DNA of 64,000 nucleotides from Diphasiastrum complanatum (taxonomy: Eukaryota; Streptophyta; Lycopodiopsida; Lycopodiales; Lycopodiaceae): positions 46,427,906-46,491,905 of the forward strand of contig CM055101.1 in NCBI GenBank assembly GCA_029204225.1, written 5' to 3'. Position numbers and translations under genes: made by a program. Below are positions 1 to 10,856 of this stretch, one piece after another. How positions within the stretch are numbered: the first letter of the stretch is position 1; each line of letters opens with the position of its first letter. Below the pieces are notes generated by a model, which was given only the letters and a program-made list of their open reading frames with translations, made no database searches and had not been told where the DNA came from.

Positions 1-419
1 CACAGATCATGCTACACAGTAACACAGATAGAAAACACTCTCCACAGCAAGCTCACATAGCAACTATATTTCTCAAAATGAAATTGCACTGTACATATAG
101 TATTTCACTCAGGCAACCCATGCATGAACCAGATTGCCGTCGGCGCGACACGTGTCTCGTCGACTTGCCTCGTGGCGAGGCCAATTGATCCTTATCCACT
201 GATAGGACCCACAGTACAGTAACACAATGATTCTACTTTAATTCTAACTAGGATTTGGCACCCTGCGTGTGTAAGTCCAACCCGATGATCACATAATTAT
301 TTGATTAGTTACAAGTCAATAAAAGGACTTTAGGCCTTTTTTGTGGGACTTTTAATGTCGTAGGGACTAAATGTCAAGTTAGTGAATAAAGTTGGGTTTC
401 CCTCCAATTTGGATGGTTC

Positions 420-928
420 CCACTCTTTTTTAAATTTGAATAATTAGGGAGGCAGAAATGGACCAATAGGATTCAGAGGCTAGAGTCCTCCTCTCTACTA
501 TAAAAAGGGACCAACTTGAGTTCCTCATTTCAATAAAGCAGATTGGTTCTCTTAAAAAATGGATTGATGAATGTCCTTGTCCTCTATCACTTTTCCTCCA
601 TCTCTTATGCTTTCTTTGGATCTATTAATTGTTGGATTTGTTAGTTGTTGAGATTTAGCTTTATTATATCTTTTGTGAGAGAGAAAGGGGGAGAGAGAAA
701 GAGTAAGCTATCTTATTGTGGATTGTAGTGTTGATGGATGTAGTGTTAATGTTTAGGGTTAATGGATGTTAGAGTTAGATGTGAATCCTCCATTCATGTT
801 GAGATCTGAACTATATTATCGCTCTCATGGGAACAAACCTACGCATGACAACTAACTTTGTCTCTTTGATGCTAGATTGACTAGATCTTAGATTCAGGTT
901 AGGCAAGGAAAGAAACCCACTACAATTT
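420..928 (+). mobile_element. 3' part of an LTR (Ty3-gypsy type), with promoter signals
   Basis: This stretch ends directly at a tRNA-Asp-type primer-binding site, so it is read as the end of a 5' LTR. It carries a TATA-like box (CTATAAAAAGG, 497-508) and an AATAAA signal (532-537), the usual promoter/polyadenylation pair of an LTR. The outer start of the LTR is not clear; positions 1-420 hold no gene that I can see and may be part of it. No matching second LTR was found in the window. The family assignment is inferred from the primer-binding site and from the gag-protease remains further right. Confidence 0.5.
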
Positions 929-945
929 TGGCACCGTTGCCGGGA
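929..945 (+). other. Primer-binding site, tRNA-Asp type
   Basis: TGGCACCGTTGCCGGGA closely matches the complement of the 3' end of plant tRNA-Asp, with one difference from the usual TGGCGCCGTTGCCGGGGA core plus one missing G. This primer is known from Athila/Calypso-type Ty3-gypsy elements. It marks the start of the internal region of the element whose LTR precedes it. Confidence 0.7.
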
Positions 946-1020
946 GCTACGCCAATTTTTCAGTTTGCAGCATGTTTGTTGGATGGTTAGCTTGCATTAG
1001 GCATCTTGTCATGGCATGAA

Positions 1021-1544
1021 TGTAAGAAATTGGCAAAAATCTAGCTTGGTATTTTTTATGATAGAAGTTTGTAAGTGAATCTCACATGTGTGGAGGATGT
1101 TCCCACGTGTGGAGAATTGTAAAGTAAATCAAAATGTTTTATATAGGGGTCTCATAGAATTTCATAGTCAAGCATTTAGGTGTAGGATGTTGATAGGGTC
1201 AAATTTGGCATAGATGACAAATTATCCATTTCCACTTGTAATGCCACTATTGAGCCAAAATAGAGTAGGAGGCCAAACTTGTTCCAATTAGAGTGTAGAC
1301 AAGTGTAATGCTTTTGTTTGATGAAGTTTAAGAGGTCCAATAGGTTTTAGAGGTGGAACCATGTGTGGTCCAATAGGAATTTGAGGTGTGCTTGAATATA
1401 GTCCAATAGAATTTAGAAGTGCATGGATCAATGGTCCAATAGGATTAAGAGGTGGAAAAGTGTGATCCAATCATAGTTGAGCATAGTGGTAGCTCATGAA
1501 TCTACTAGTATCATTGTACTCCTCATTTTGGATCTAATTGATTT
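1021..1544 (+). repeat. 525-bp direct repeat, left copy (LTR-like)
   Basis: This block is nearly identical to 3211-3735, differing by only a few substitutions and one inserted base. It begins TGTAAGAAATTGGC, has a TATATA box near 1139, and repeats the phrase GGTCCAATAGG several times. The 5' TG, the spacing and the flanking copia fragments suggest LTRs of a rearranged Ty1-copia element. The repeat ends inside readable antisense gag sequence, so this is not a simple LTR pair. Confidence 0.7.
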
Positions 1545-1775
1545 GGTGATCTCACCATCCTTCTTGATCACACAATTGTCAATATTGAAATTGACATCAA
1601 AGCCACTATCAAGAAGTTGGCCAACACTTAAGATGTTCTTTGTAAGCTTTGGGACAAAAAGAACATTGTTGAGAAAGAGATCTTTAGAAGATGCAAGCTT
1701 CAAGGGAATAATCCCTACTCCTTCAATATTGCACTCATGCTTACTTGCAAAGTTTGCACTCATGCTTACTTGCAA
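1494..1775 (-). pseudogene. Ty1-copia gag/pre-integrase fragment
   Basis: The minus strand reads as the region between gag and integrase of a Ty1-copia polyprotein. The key motif is FVPKLTKNILSVGQLLDSGF followed by a cysteine (CVIKKDG), the family's LSVGQL signature near the protease/pre-integrase boundary. The fragment is about 90 residues, truncated on both sides, and points opposite to the integrase fragment that starts at about 1745. This implies an inversion. A 25-bp tandem duplication (GCACTCATGCTTACTTGCAA, at 1731 and 1756) sits at the junction. Confidence 0.7.
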
Positions 1776-2506
1776 ATATTGATTTGGATCCTAGTGAGAG
1801 TGCAAACTCTCTTGATGTTTCTTATATGTCCAATATTTCAAAGGAGGATGATCACACAAGATGCACATATCTTCTCTCTTCAAGTATTATGGTGTATGAT
1901 TATTCCTTATTATTCAAAGCATATGTTGAGAAGAAATTCTCATTGAAGATCAAAGCTTTGAGGAGTATTGGAGCTCTTGAAGGAATAGCACCATATGAAG
2001 TTTTATTCAAGATGAAGCCTAAGGTTGATCACCTTAGTGAACTTGGTAGTGCTTGCTTTGCACATATTCCCTTGGAAACAAGAAAGAAGGATGATCCAAG
2101 CTCATGGATCATGATTGGATACTTATCCATCAAGGAGGCCTTTAGTGTCTTTACACTCTCTATTTCAAAAGTGATTGTGAATAGAGATGTCACATTGCAT
2201 AAAGATTCAATCTTGGAAGTGACCGATATCAAGGCTTCTCAAGAAGCATCACAAGTTATCTTTTTTGAAGGTATTCAAGTTATGATGGGGCCAATGTGTG
2301 AGGAGGAGTTTCTTCTTCATATGATTTGTAGAATATCTTCAAGATGCATGGCCGAGTCTTTATGGCTCACTTACATGGCAAAGAGGGGCATCTTTCATGT
2401 TGTATCTACTACAACACATTCATATATGCTTCTCTTCCTTTGCTTGAAATGCTATCTTGCTTCATTGAATTTTTTGGATCTCAAAGTTCAAGAAAAGCTA
2501 TACTAG
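1745..2506 (+). pseudogene. Ty1-copia integrase C-terminal fragment
   Basis: The open frame of about 250 residues contains LFKAYVEKKFSLKIKALRS, the end of a copia integrase core just before the usual DxGGEY motif. It then jumps directly to APYEVLFKMKPKVDHL and HIPLETRKKDDPSS, the conserved integrase C-terminal block. The piece holding the third catalytic region has been deleted. The final part, SKVIVNRDVTLHKDSILEV, matches the family's VIISRDVxFDE end. The remainder of the frame is not recognised. It is a remnant with no plausible enzymatic function. Confidence 0.65.
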
Positions 2507-3210
2507 TTTTGTATGATGCTTATGGTATAGACATGTTTCTTGTCATTATTGACTTAGATGTGTTTCCAATACTTTTTGAAATCAAGATATTGTATTGTCA
2601 AAAGTATGCTCTTGATTCTAGTAAGAACAAGATTGAGCTTGGTACTCACTTTTTTGAAAATCATGTTTTCACATGTTTTGAGGCAAATTGTAAACTCCTC
2701 TTGAGATTAAGTGAATCATCCAAAGTGGACACTTACATCCTTGAGAGAGTAACTAGCCTAAAAAAGATCAAGATAGTCTTTGATATCAAGATTAGATCCA
2801 TTATGGATATAGTTCATTGTATGTGGACTAGTCATGCTAGAAAGCATAATCTTGATAATCATCATTGTTTCACATCTTATGATCTTGATCTCCATGATCC
2901 TTATGAGGCTTGGAAGCCTCAGATTTCTTTATTTATGGTGCATCCATCATGCAAGTAGAACTTTCAAATCAAAGATCATCGTCAAGCATGGAGGAAGCCC
3001 ATGATCATAGTGGCATATTGGTGGAGCACTCTTCAAAGGCATTGGCAAGAGATCTCTACCAAAGAGATCTTATCATGGATATGGTGAGGGTGCTTCTATG
3101 ATGGATCCCTTGGCTGATCTTCACTTATTATGCATACCAAAGGATCCACTCAAAAAGATTTACAAACTTCTCAAGTGATCTAGTGCCTTTCCAAGCTATT
3201 TTTTGAGGAG
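2507..3210 (+). other. Unassigned interior between the direct repeats
   Basis: An open frame runs through 2344-2958 (about 200 residues) but I recognise no domain. From position and strand it is probably degraded copia pol or a noncoding tail. It ends in TTGAGGAG immediately before the right repeat starts with TGTGAGAAATTGG, which could be a polypurine tract before a 3' LTR. Confidence 0.3.
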
Positions 3211-3735
3211 TGTGAGAAATTGGCAAAAATCTAGCTTGGTAATTTTTTATGATAGAAGTTTGTAAGTGAATCTCACATGTGTGGAGGATGTTCCCACATG
3301 TGGAGAATTGTAAAGTAAATCAAAATGTTTTATATAGGGGTCTCATAGAATTTCATAGTCAAGCATTTAGGTGTAGGATGTTGATAGGGTCAAATTTGGC
3401 ATAGATGGCAAATTATCCATTTCCACTTGTAATGCCACTATTGAGCCAAAATAGAGTAGGAGGCCAAACTTGTTCCAATTAGAGTGTAGACAAGTGTAAT
3501 GCTTTTGTTTGATGAAGTTTAAGAGGTCCAATAGGTTTTAGAGGTGGAACCATGTGTGGTCCAATAGGAATTTGAGGTGTGCTTGAATATAGTCCAATAG
3601 AATTTAGAAGTGCATGGATCAATGGTCCAATAGGATTAAGAGGTGGAAAAGTGTGATCCAATCATAGTTAAGCATAGTGGTAGCTCATGAATCTACTAGT
3701 ATCATTGTACTCCTCATTTTGGATCTAATTGATTT
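3211..3735 (+). repeat. 525-bp direct repeat, right copy (LTR-like)
   Basis: This is the second copy of the block at 1021-1544, at a distance of 2190-2191 bases. It starts TGTGAGAAATTGGC after a purine run (TTGAGGAG), as a 3' LTR would. The flanks of the two copies differ past 1544 and 3735. Sequence to the right (3736-4250) may be the rest of the LTR that is missing from the left copy. Confidence 0.7.
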
Positions 3736-5205
3736 TGAGATTGAGTGGATTTTGAGTGTCATTGAATTTCTAGCTTTCTCTCTCTACCCGAGAGCTCATG
3801 ATGGTTTTTCTCTCTCTACTTGAGGAGAGCAGCTTGTTTTTACTTAGAATACTTTTGGAACACTTCCCACATGTGTGAGTGAGAGTTGGAAGTGATTGAA
3901 TGCATGTAGTAGTGTGTTTTTGCCATAGAATCAAAGATAGATCTTGAATGTCAATCTAGTCTTGATCTTGGTGCATCTACACACCTTAGGAGATCACAAG
4001 TACATATTGTGGACAATCCACATGTGTGAAATTCAACAATGAATAGTATTAGATCTGCATTTAGGGTTAGTTTGGGAGTGATTTTGCTTGATTTGAGTGG
4101 ATTTGCTTGTTTGATATCTAATTTGATTGTAGAACAGGGAAAGCTATTCAGATCACCAATCTTAAGATCCATTTGGATTTGAGATATCAGAAAAAACAAC
4201 AAAAATCGGTCAAATCTGCCAGATTTTGGTCAAAAAGAGACAAAAATCGTCATCAGAGCTAATAACTTTTTGCCCTCTTTTAGGAAATCTTTGTTGAGTT
4301 GCAAACACCTTCGTATTTAATCACAGAACCTTCAGTTTGAAGGGTGAAGATTAATTCCCAGCAGATTTCCAGAAACATCGGAAAAACCATAAAAAAAATC
4401 AAAAAATCACAAAAACCCTAAAAATACAAAAAAATAACCTTCATCCAATTCACTAAGCATAGGTGTGATTCAGATCTATCTACTGCCAGGTCGGCGAAGA
4501 ATAATACAAAAAATAGGACGGTTTTCAGAAGATCAGTTGTCATATTGCCATATTTTTGCCAAAAAGTCACTTTTTTGCAAAAGTACCAGTCTTACTCTTG
4601 ATGCTTCGCCAAACCCTTTGCCGAGTTTCCATAACATTCTATTTATAGTAATATATTATTTTTGAGTTTGGCGAAGATTCTTCTTGTCCAGATCATAGAA
4701 AATCTTGATTTTTACCCTCGCCAAACTATAGAAACTGTATTTTCTTGTGTCAGAAGCCTTCGTCGGGTTTACCCTAGGATTTTATCTATGTCAGATCTTG
4801 CATCTGAGAGTTCGGCGAAGGTTATTACTCGAGAAATTGTCAGAAAAGTTGATCAAAGAATTTTTTTTCCCAAAATAGCATTGTTGAACCTTCGCCGAGC
4901 CATCCTTCACCTAGGGAACTTTCGCCAGTCCTATTTTTAGGTTCTGATTTTCTAGATCAAGTCTCTGTCAAAATTTGGATCAAATCTGATATATTCTGAT
5001 TTGAATTCTGAGAAATTTTTCATTTTTGAGAAGTTTTCTGAATTCAAATCAAAATGTATTAGATTGATTGAATTTTGAAATCTTTTTCACGATAAAGAAA
5101 TCAGATTCTTGAAAAGTGAAATAGATCTAGCAGAATATCTGAGATAGTTTTTGATTGAAAAATCTAGATCCAATCTCATTGTCTGCTTGATTTGAATTTG
5201 TAAAG
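3736..5205 (+). other. Noncoding leader with repeated TTCGGCGAAG-like motifs
   Basis: No coding domain is seen. Between about 4490 and 4930 the motif (T)TCGGCGAAG or its reverse (CTTCGCCGA) occurs about eight times in imperfect form, for example at 4491, 4604, 4669, 4716, 4757, 4811, 4889 and 4920. The rest is AT-rich. Its position before gag suggests an element leader, though it may be two leaders fused together. Confidence 0.4.
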
Positions 5206-5640
5206 ATGGCTGCCCCTGGAGCTGTTCCGGTTGTGCTCCTCAAGAAGTCAATCCAATTATTGTTAGAAGAGCACCCCATTTGGATCTACCCAAATACAAT
5301 GGGTTAACAGATCTAGTTAGATTTCTTCAGATCTATGCTAAATCCTATGAAGTATATGGCAAAATTTTCCCTCAAGATAAACTTAATCTGTTTCCTATGG
5401 CCTTAACAGACGCAACACAAGATTGGTACTATAATCAAGATGAAATTGAGCGTACAGATTGGGAGGTTGTTAAAAGAGCCCTTATCACATGGTTCAAACT
5501 ACGGAAGTTTATGGAAGACTCTTTTCTACTTTTACGTAAAATTAAAATGGGAAAGCGGGAAATGGTTCGAGATTACATTGAACGGGTGAACCTGAGCTGA
5601 TTAACGAAAATGCCATGATTATGTGGTTTTTGTCAGGTAT
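5206..5640 (+). pseudogene. Ty3-gypsy gag, N-terminal half
   Basis: An ATG at 5206 opens MAAPGAVPVV, but the frame stops early. After a frameshift, the frame from 5280 reads a retrotransposon gag domain: LPKYNGLTDLVRFL, then KLNLFPMALTDATQDWYY, WEVVKRALITWFKLR and REMVRDYIERV. These are the landmarks of the plant gag family that packages element RNA into virus-like particles. The frame ends in a stop at 5598-5600. Weak continuation (MWFLSGIPKW) appears before an inserted palindrome-rich segment. At least one frameshift and one stop show that it is not functional. Confidence 0.75.
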
Positions 5641-5644
5641 ACCT

Positions 5645-5985
5645 AAATGGAGATTTGCCACACGTGGCAAATCTCAAAAGAATCATATTAGATGATAATT
5701 GGTTAAATAACAACCGTACGTGGCACATCCAGACGTGGCTGTGCCACACCGACATGTTTTGGTGATCATATTTTAAGTTTTGAGTTTAAAAAAATTTGCG
5801 TGGCAGTGCCACGCAGAATAATATTTTTTTTGTTGGACCCCACCTCCAGCCTGGATTTCACTGGCAGGGCACTTGGAAAACTTTTGGCATGGATGTACCA
5901 TGGATCAGACTTGAGCTGGCCGAATATCAATATGTTGTCTTATATAGCAGGGTAGACTACTACGACATCCACCACTATTGCATCA
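5645..5985 (+). mobile_element. Palindrome-rich segment interrupting gag
   Basis: This segment separates the two halves of gag and does not read as gag. It holds a perfect 11-bp inverted repeat with a 2-nt loop (5651-5674), whose centre is CACACGTGGC. It also holds a 9-bp inverted repeat with a 1-nt spacer (5797-5815, TGCGTGGCA/TGCCACGCA) and further GTGGCA/TGCCAC pairs around 5718-5752. The CACGTG core resembles a plant G-box/ABRE. A TATA-like CTTATATAGC lies near 5939. Whether it is a small mobile element or part of the gypsy element is not settled. Confidence 0.4.
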
Positions 5986-6735
5986 ATGAATGCCAACGCT
6001 ACTGCAGAAATGATGCTCAACGAGTTCAAGAAACTTGGTAAGAACCAGCAGAAACAGATGGAAAAGTTACAGTCGCAATTTGATGAAAAGATCAAAGCAT
6101 TGGAAGATTTCCACGGAAAAGCGAACAAGGAACCTGAAAAGTTTGCGAAGACTTTTCCTACCAGGGATAATGTCTGGTGTTCTATTTGTACATGAAATCA
6201 CACAGTGAACGAGTGTCCTCAATTGAAAAAATAAATGGAAATCGATGTATGCCATTTGTGTAATTCGCCTGATCATGAGACTGCTTTTTGCAAATTCAAT
6301 CCTCGGATAATTCAGCAACGGTATGCCCAAATGGGATATCGAGAACCACAATATGGAGGAAATCCAGCAGCTAGACCTCAACAATCTTCTCTTGGATACC
6401 TGGAACGTTTAGCCTTACCTGCCCCACCAAAGCATTCCACTCCTCCTGCCAATTTGATGGAACTAGAACCGCAAGTACCGAGCAATGGAACTATGGTACT
6501 GATCAAGAAGGTGGATCTTCAGAACAGTATGTTATTTATGCTGCCACGCAACAACAAGCATCTAGAAATTGGACCAGAGCACCACTTGGATGCTTTGCAT
6601 GTGGAGAAAATCACAGAGTTGCAGAATGTCCAAATAAAGAAAAATTTGTACCATTCTGTCGTGACTGTGGTTATGGGCATTGCTATAAAGACTGTCCAGC
6701 AAGACCGAAGCCACCACCAGCTACAACACCTGTAA
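5986..6735 (+). pseudogene. Ty3-gypsy gag, C-terminal zinc-knuckle region
   Basis: The region starts with a lysine/glutamine-rich helical stretch (FKKLGKNQQKQMEKLQSQF), then four cysteine knuckles. The first is WCSIC followed, past a TGA at 6193-6195, by HTVNEC. The second is CHLCNSPDHETAFC (CX2CX4HX4C). The third and fourth lie in the frame starting near 6591: CFACGENHRVAEC and CRDCGYGHCYKDC (both CX2CX3HX4C). Such knuckles bind element RNA in the capsid protein. At least two stops and one frameshift break the reading. Four knuckles are more than the one or two usual in plant gypsy gag. Confidence 0.7.
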
Positions 6736-8324
6736 ATTTGATAACAATAAAGCGAAGCCCAATAGCTCACAAAAAATCAAGTGTACCCTTGATGGCGGTC
6801 ACCAGAGCACAGAAGCAGAAAGAACCAGTAGTGGATCCAGTACCTACTAGTTCTATACCATTAAACGATATACCAACAACATTTGGAGTCTATCCAAACC
6901 TTTATGCAAAAAAAAGAAGATATCAGAATATGAGGTAGTGGATTAAACATCTGCAAGAAGAAGAGGAGCCTGAAGCTGCTAAAGCAACAGTCGAAGTTCG
7001 TTCTTCACATTGCAGCCTCCAAGAAATTCACGTATAGATATGAATAATCAGTTGCATCATCATGATGAACATTTCAAGATGACTGAATCAGAAGCGCCAC
7101 AAATAGAACTACTCATGAATATTTTATCTAGTAAGATTAATATTTCATTGGGAGAATTCCTGAAGTTGGTGCCAAAAGCAAAAGAAGTTTTAGCGCAAAA
7201 GTTAGCTCAAGTAGAAATAGAAGTCCATTTTTTGTGCTGGATTTGAAGAATCTAATGAAGTACTCCATGTTGGAGCCACTTGGGAAAGTGAACAAAAGAA
7301 TATCGCTCTTCCAATACAACATAGACAATTTCCTAAGGAAGCTGCGGTGATAGATGGCGGTTCAGGAGTTAACCTGATTTCTACAAAGCTATGTGCAAAA
7401 TGGGGTCTTACAAAGATCAAGCCTGCGACTTTTGCCATTACGATAGTTCGTCCACGAGGAATGGTTGAAGATATACCTGTCAGAATTGTGGAAGTATAGT
7501 TCGTCATTACTTTCATAGTAATGGACTTACCAGAAGCACCAAATGTCTACCGAGTCCTATTGGGACGTCCATGGTTATGAGTTGCACAAGTAATTCATAA
7601 CTGGGGTACCGAAAAAATCACTATTGAAAATCATGAATGTTCAGTTAAAGTTGATCCTACAACTTGGACTATCAAACCAGTGGTTCAAAAAGAGGATGAT
7701 GATTCATCAACAACTGATCATACTTGTGACCGTCCAGAGAAAAATTTGGGAGTTCATTACGATTCTCAAACGAATACTATCAACTGGAATGAAGCTCTTG
7801 CAACGATTGATTGTACAGCAGGATATATGTGTCAACAAGATAATCAGTCAGATTTGAATGAGATTTCCTTATTGGATCGAACCTTGGATACACCGATCAC
7901 ATTTCCATTGAATGTGCTAAATGTAGCCTGGATATCAACAGAACCTATACCAGATCCGATTGAAGATGATCTCATACCTGTGAATCATGCCTTGACTTAT
8001 GATGATAATGCAGAACTTACGGATGAGCAAATTCTCAATCATATGGATCCGACTAGATTTGGAGTGCGTAATGTTCCTGATGAACCAACAATAAAACCGC
8101 CCAAAGCAGTTATATTGAAGGAAGATAGGATCAAAGGATTGATGATGAAGAAGCAAGCTAAGCAACATTATAATATGATCCTGAAATGGAAAAGTCCTCC
8201 TCACAAGATTGATTCAGTGAATGTGCCACCCTTATTGGATAAAGCCAAAGAAAAAGTTGAGGATGATTCTACAAGTCATTCTAGCAAGACATCATCGTCT
8301 CGGAAGTCATCACATCCACGATAG
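6736..8324 (+). pseudogene. Ty3-gypsy protease region and downstream tail
   Basis: In frame with knuckles 3 and 4, this reads through a linker into an aspartic protease: AAVIDGGSGVNLISTKLCA, active Asp codon at 7353-7355, then FVITFIVMDLPEAPNVYRVL and LLGRPW. It has DGG where the classic retropepsin has DTG or DSG; DGG is common in some plant gypsy elements. Stops lie at 7497-7499 (TAG) and 7578-7580 (TGA). A related copy at 43.6 kb has CGA at the second site. The final 214-residue frame (7680-8324) is acidic, ends in a Ser/Lys-rich tail and matches no reverse transcriptase. No RT, RNase H or integrase follows, so this copy is gag-protease only. Confidence 0.7.
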
Positions 8325-8653
8325 ACCACAACTGCTTTATGAAATGATATGAGTTGCAAAAATCATTGTATTGAATTATTCTTCATGCATTTATTTAGTA
8401 TATCGCAAAATACTACTATGTTATTGTTTGTTGTAATTGGCATCAGTTGTTTATGGAAAGGAGGCCCTCAATTTCAGCCGAATGTGAGAATAAATCTGAT
8501 AATAAGATAAGGTAGAGGCTAATATAAGTTAACAATGACTTTCCTAACAACGATCCCATAATAATACAATTGCTTTTCTTTTATACACTGACTGTTGTTT
8601 GGTATTTCATTGAGAAGTATATATATTTCTAGACATGGCGAATAGCTCTGACA

Positions 8654-8660
<7 letters not shown>

Positions 8661-8685
<25 letters not shown>

Positions 8686-8709
8686 CCCCTGTGTGCGTGT
8701 GTGTGTGAA
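8661..8709 (+). repeat. (GT)n microsatellite
   Basis: Twelve perfect GT units (8661-8684) are followed by CCCC, then more GT/GC units up to 8709. Confidence 0.9.
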
Positions 8710-9927
8710 TGCAACTACGCTTCTCTACATTTGGCTTCCATTTGGGATTGGGTTCTGGTTCTATAGTTGATCGTAGTTCTATGCATTATGCTTCTACGGG
8801 TTATCTTGGTTGCAAAATTCCTATAAAGGCTTCAGTGACTTCGTTCAGGCGCACATCATCCATGGTTTTCAGACTCTCCAGAACGATCTCTCCAAGCTTA
8901 CAGAGACCGTCTCGAATATAGCGTGGCTGAGACAGCAATTCTAGCAAGGATATAGATAACGTGGTTTCTAACAAATTAGCAATGGAAATTAAGGAACAAG
9001 ACCCGCAGATCGAAGGTTCGGAAGGAGGCAGTTATTCGGTAAGCCACAGATAACCAAAAGAGTATCTCCAGAGACACGGACTGCAACCAACGGAAAGCCG
9101 CACACGATGGCCACTCCTCAACTATAATACCCCAAGTTCGCAGGCAAGTTAAAAGAGATCCAGACATGCATGTGCGTCAGTTTGAGAAGCTCTTTGATCT
9201 CAACCACCCAGATGGGACTGAACCACAGATGAAGGAAGCATTGTTTGAAACGACCCTGCAAGGTAAAACTACATAGTGAGTAGCAGAATATTTTGTTAAT
9301 CACTTCACAAACCTCTAGGCCATCATGACAGCGTTCTTGTGGAGGTTCTGGAAGGAGAAAACAATACCTCAGCTGATCGAGAGTTTGCGGTCATTATCAT
9401 AAAATGACTTAAATATGGAGGAGTATGTGTATGGAGGAGCATGTGTCTCTCTTTAGACAGAAGTTCCCAGAGCAGGAGGCCGGAGATGGAGCTGGGGGGC
9501 TGGGCAGGTGCTTGCAACAGTTTCAGCACCCACAGGCAGTTTGTAACCAGCAAGTATCCTAATATTCCCAAGTTTCTGGATGTAAGAAGACGCTTCGATC
9601 CATAAGGATTATTCTCCAGTGACTGGTCAGATGCAGTTCCTGGCATTGCTTCTGGGGCAGTGTCCATATTGAAAGACAATTGTGCACTGGAAGGTCTATG
9701 CATATGCTCTGAAGATCGCCATTGTGCACCCTGGTCGTGGTTACTTGTGCAAGCAGAGAAAAGTGTTCTCAAATGCATGTGTGTGCCGCTAATGTTGTAA
9801 AAAGAGAGGGTAATTTTAAATTTTTCTGATGCAGGCACTGATCATGAGGCAACACGATAAAGCGTATTCGAAGTCGATTGCATGACATGACTTCACAATG
9901 ATTACCTCCTGATCCATCATGCATGCA

Positions 9928-10055
9928 TGAAAATCTATTAAGATATTAACCTAATAAATACATCAGATTGCTACATCTTGTGCATATAAAATGAAAATCT
10001 ATTAAGATATGAAGCTAATAAATACATCAGATTGCTACATCTCGTGCATATAAAT
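9928..10055 (+). repeat. 64-bp tandem duplication
   Basis: Two adjacent 64-bp units, each starting TGAAAATCTATTAAGATAT and containing AATAAATACATCAGATTGCTACATC. They differ at only a few positions. A second, 24-bp tandem duplication (AAGGAAATGTAGCTC...) lies just downstream at about 10116-10163. Confidence 0.85.
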
Positions 10056-10260
10056 ATCAAAAGAAGTATTCATGCACATGTATTGAGAATGTGCGACTCT
10101 GGAATCTGAAGATAAAAGGAAATGTAGCTCATCCTTTCAAAGGAAATGTAGCTCACCCTTGAAGATAAACCTTTGAGAGCCCACCCTTAAGCCTGTCGCG
10201 ATCCACAGATATTAGAGAGTCGTGAGAGAGCTTCAGTGGCGAGTCACAATCCTCCGGAGA

Positions 10261-10444
10261 GAGAGAAAGAGAGAGAGAGAACCCAGCGGCGAGTCCGGAT
10301 AATTTTAATCCAGAGAGAGAGACTATCACAAAAGGGGAGAGAGAGAGAGAGAGAGAGAGCACCCAGCGGCCAGTCCGGATAATTCCAATCCACAGAGAGA
10401 GACTATCCACAAAAGGTGGGAGAGAGAGAGAGAGAGAGAGAGAG
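10261..10444 (+). repeat. 80-bp tandem repeat with GA tracts
   Basis: Two units of about 80 bp share ACCCAGCGGCGAGTCCGGAT (starts 10281 and 10361), AATCCA, GAGAGAGACTATC and CACAAAAGG, each preceded by a GA run. The repeat ends in a GA tract to 10444. A third, partial unit may precede it (GAGAGAGAAAGAGAG from 10257). Confidence 0.85.
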
Positions 10445-10856
10445 GCCCCCTCTCTTATTAACACCTACCATCTCTTATCAACACCTACCAGATGACGCCC
10501 CGACACAGTTTGTGGAACGCCACTTGGTCCATAAAAAAAAGTTTGACTCGGGCACTTGTTGCTCCTGCCAAGATGTGTTTTTAAGTTTTGAACATGAGGC
10601 ATTGTTCAATATCTTACCTATTGTGCGTGGGCCCAAATGTGGGCTGTTTGATGCTGCTAAATTTTTTATCTACTGTGTGGCTAAGTGAAAATTGCACTCC
10701 TATGCCTCTATTCCCATTAATACTCCTATGACTCCCATTAATACATAACAACCACACCACCACTATATTAATAATGACTAAAGTTTCAAATGCTCTTATG
10801 TTATGCTGAATTTAGCTTATGGTAAATTAAAAACTAAAATGTGTTTATAATGGTGA

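Larger units (their letters stand above)
8325..10150. other. No recognised gene
   Basis: AT-rich sequence followed by a mixed segment. A plus-strand reading at 9130-9270 (VRRQVKRDPDMHVRQFEKLF) looks faintly gag-like. A 171-codon minus-strand frame (9323-9838) has no recognisable domain. Neither is supported enough to call as a gene. Confidence 0.4.

Noticed and set aside
4247-4262. Possible tRNA-iMet primer-binding site (GTCATCAGAGCTA)
   Set aside because: It matches only the last part of the core and lacks an LTR end (CA) just before it.
9323-9838. 171-codon minus-strand frame
   Set aside because: No recognisable domain, and the plus strand also reads in pieces; length alone is not enough.
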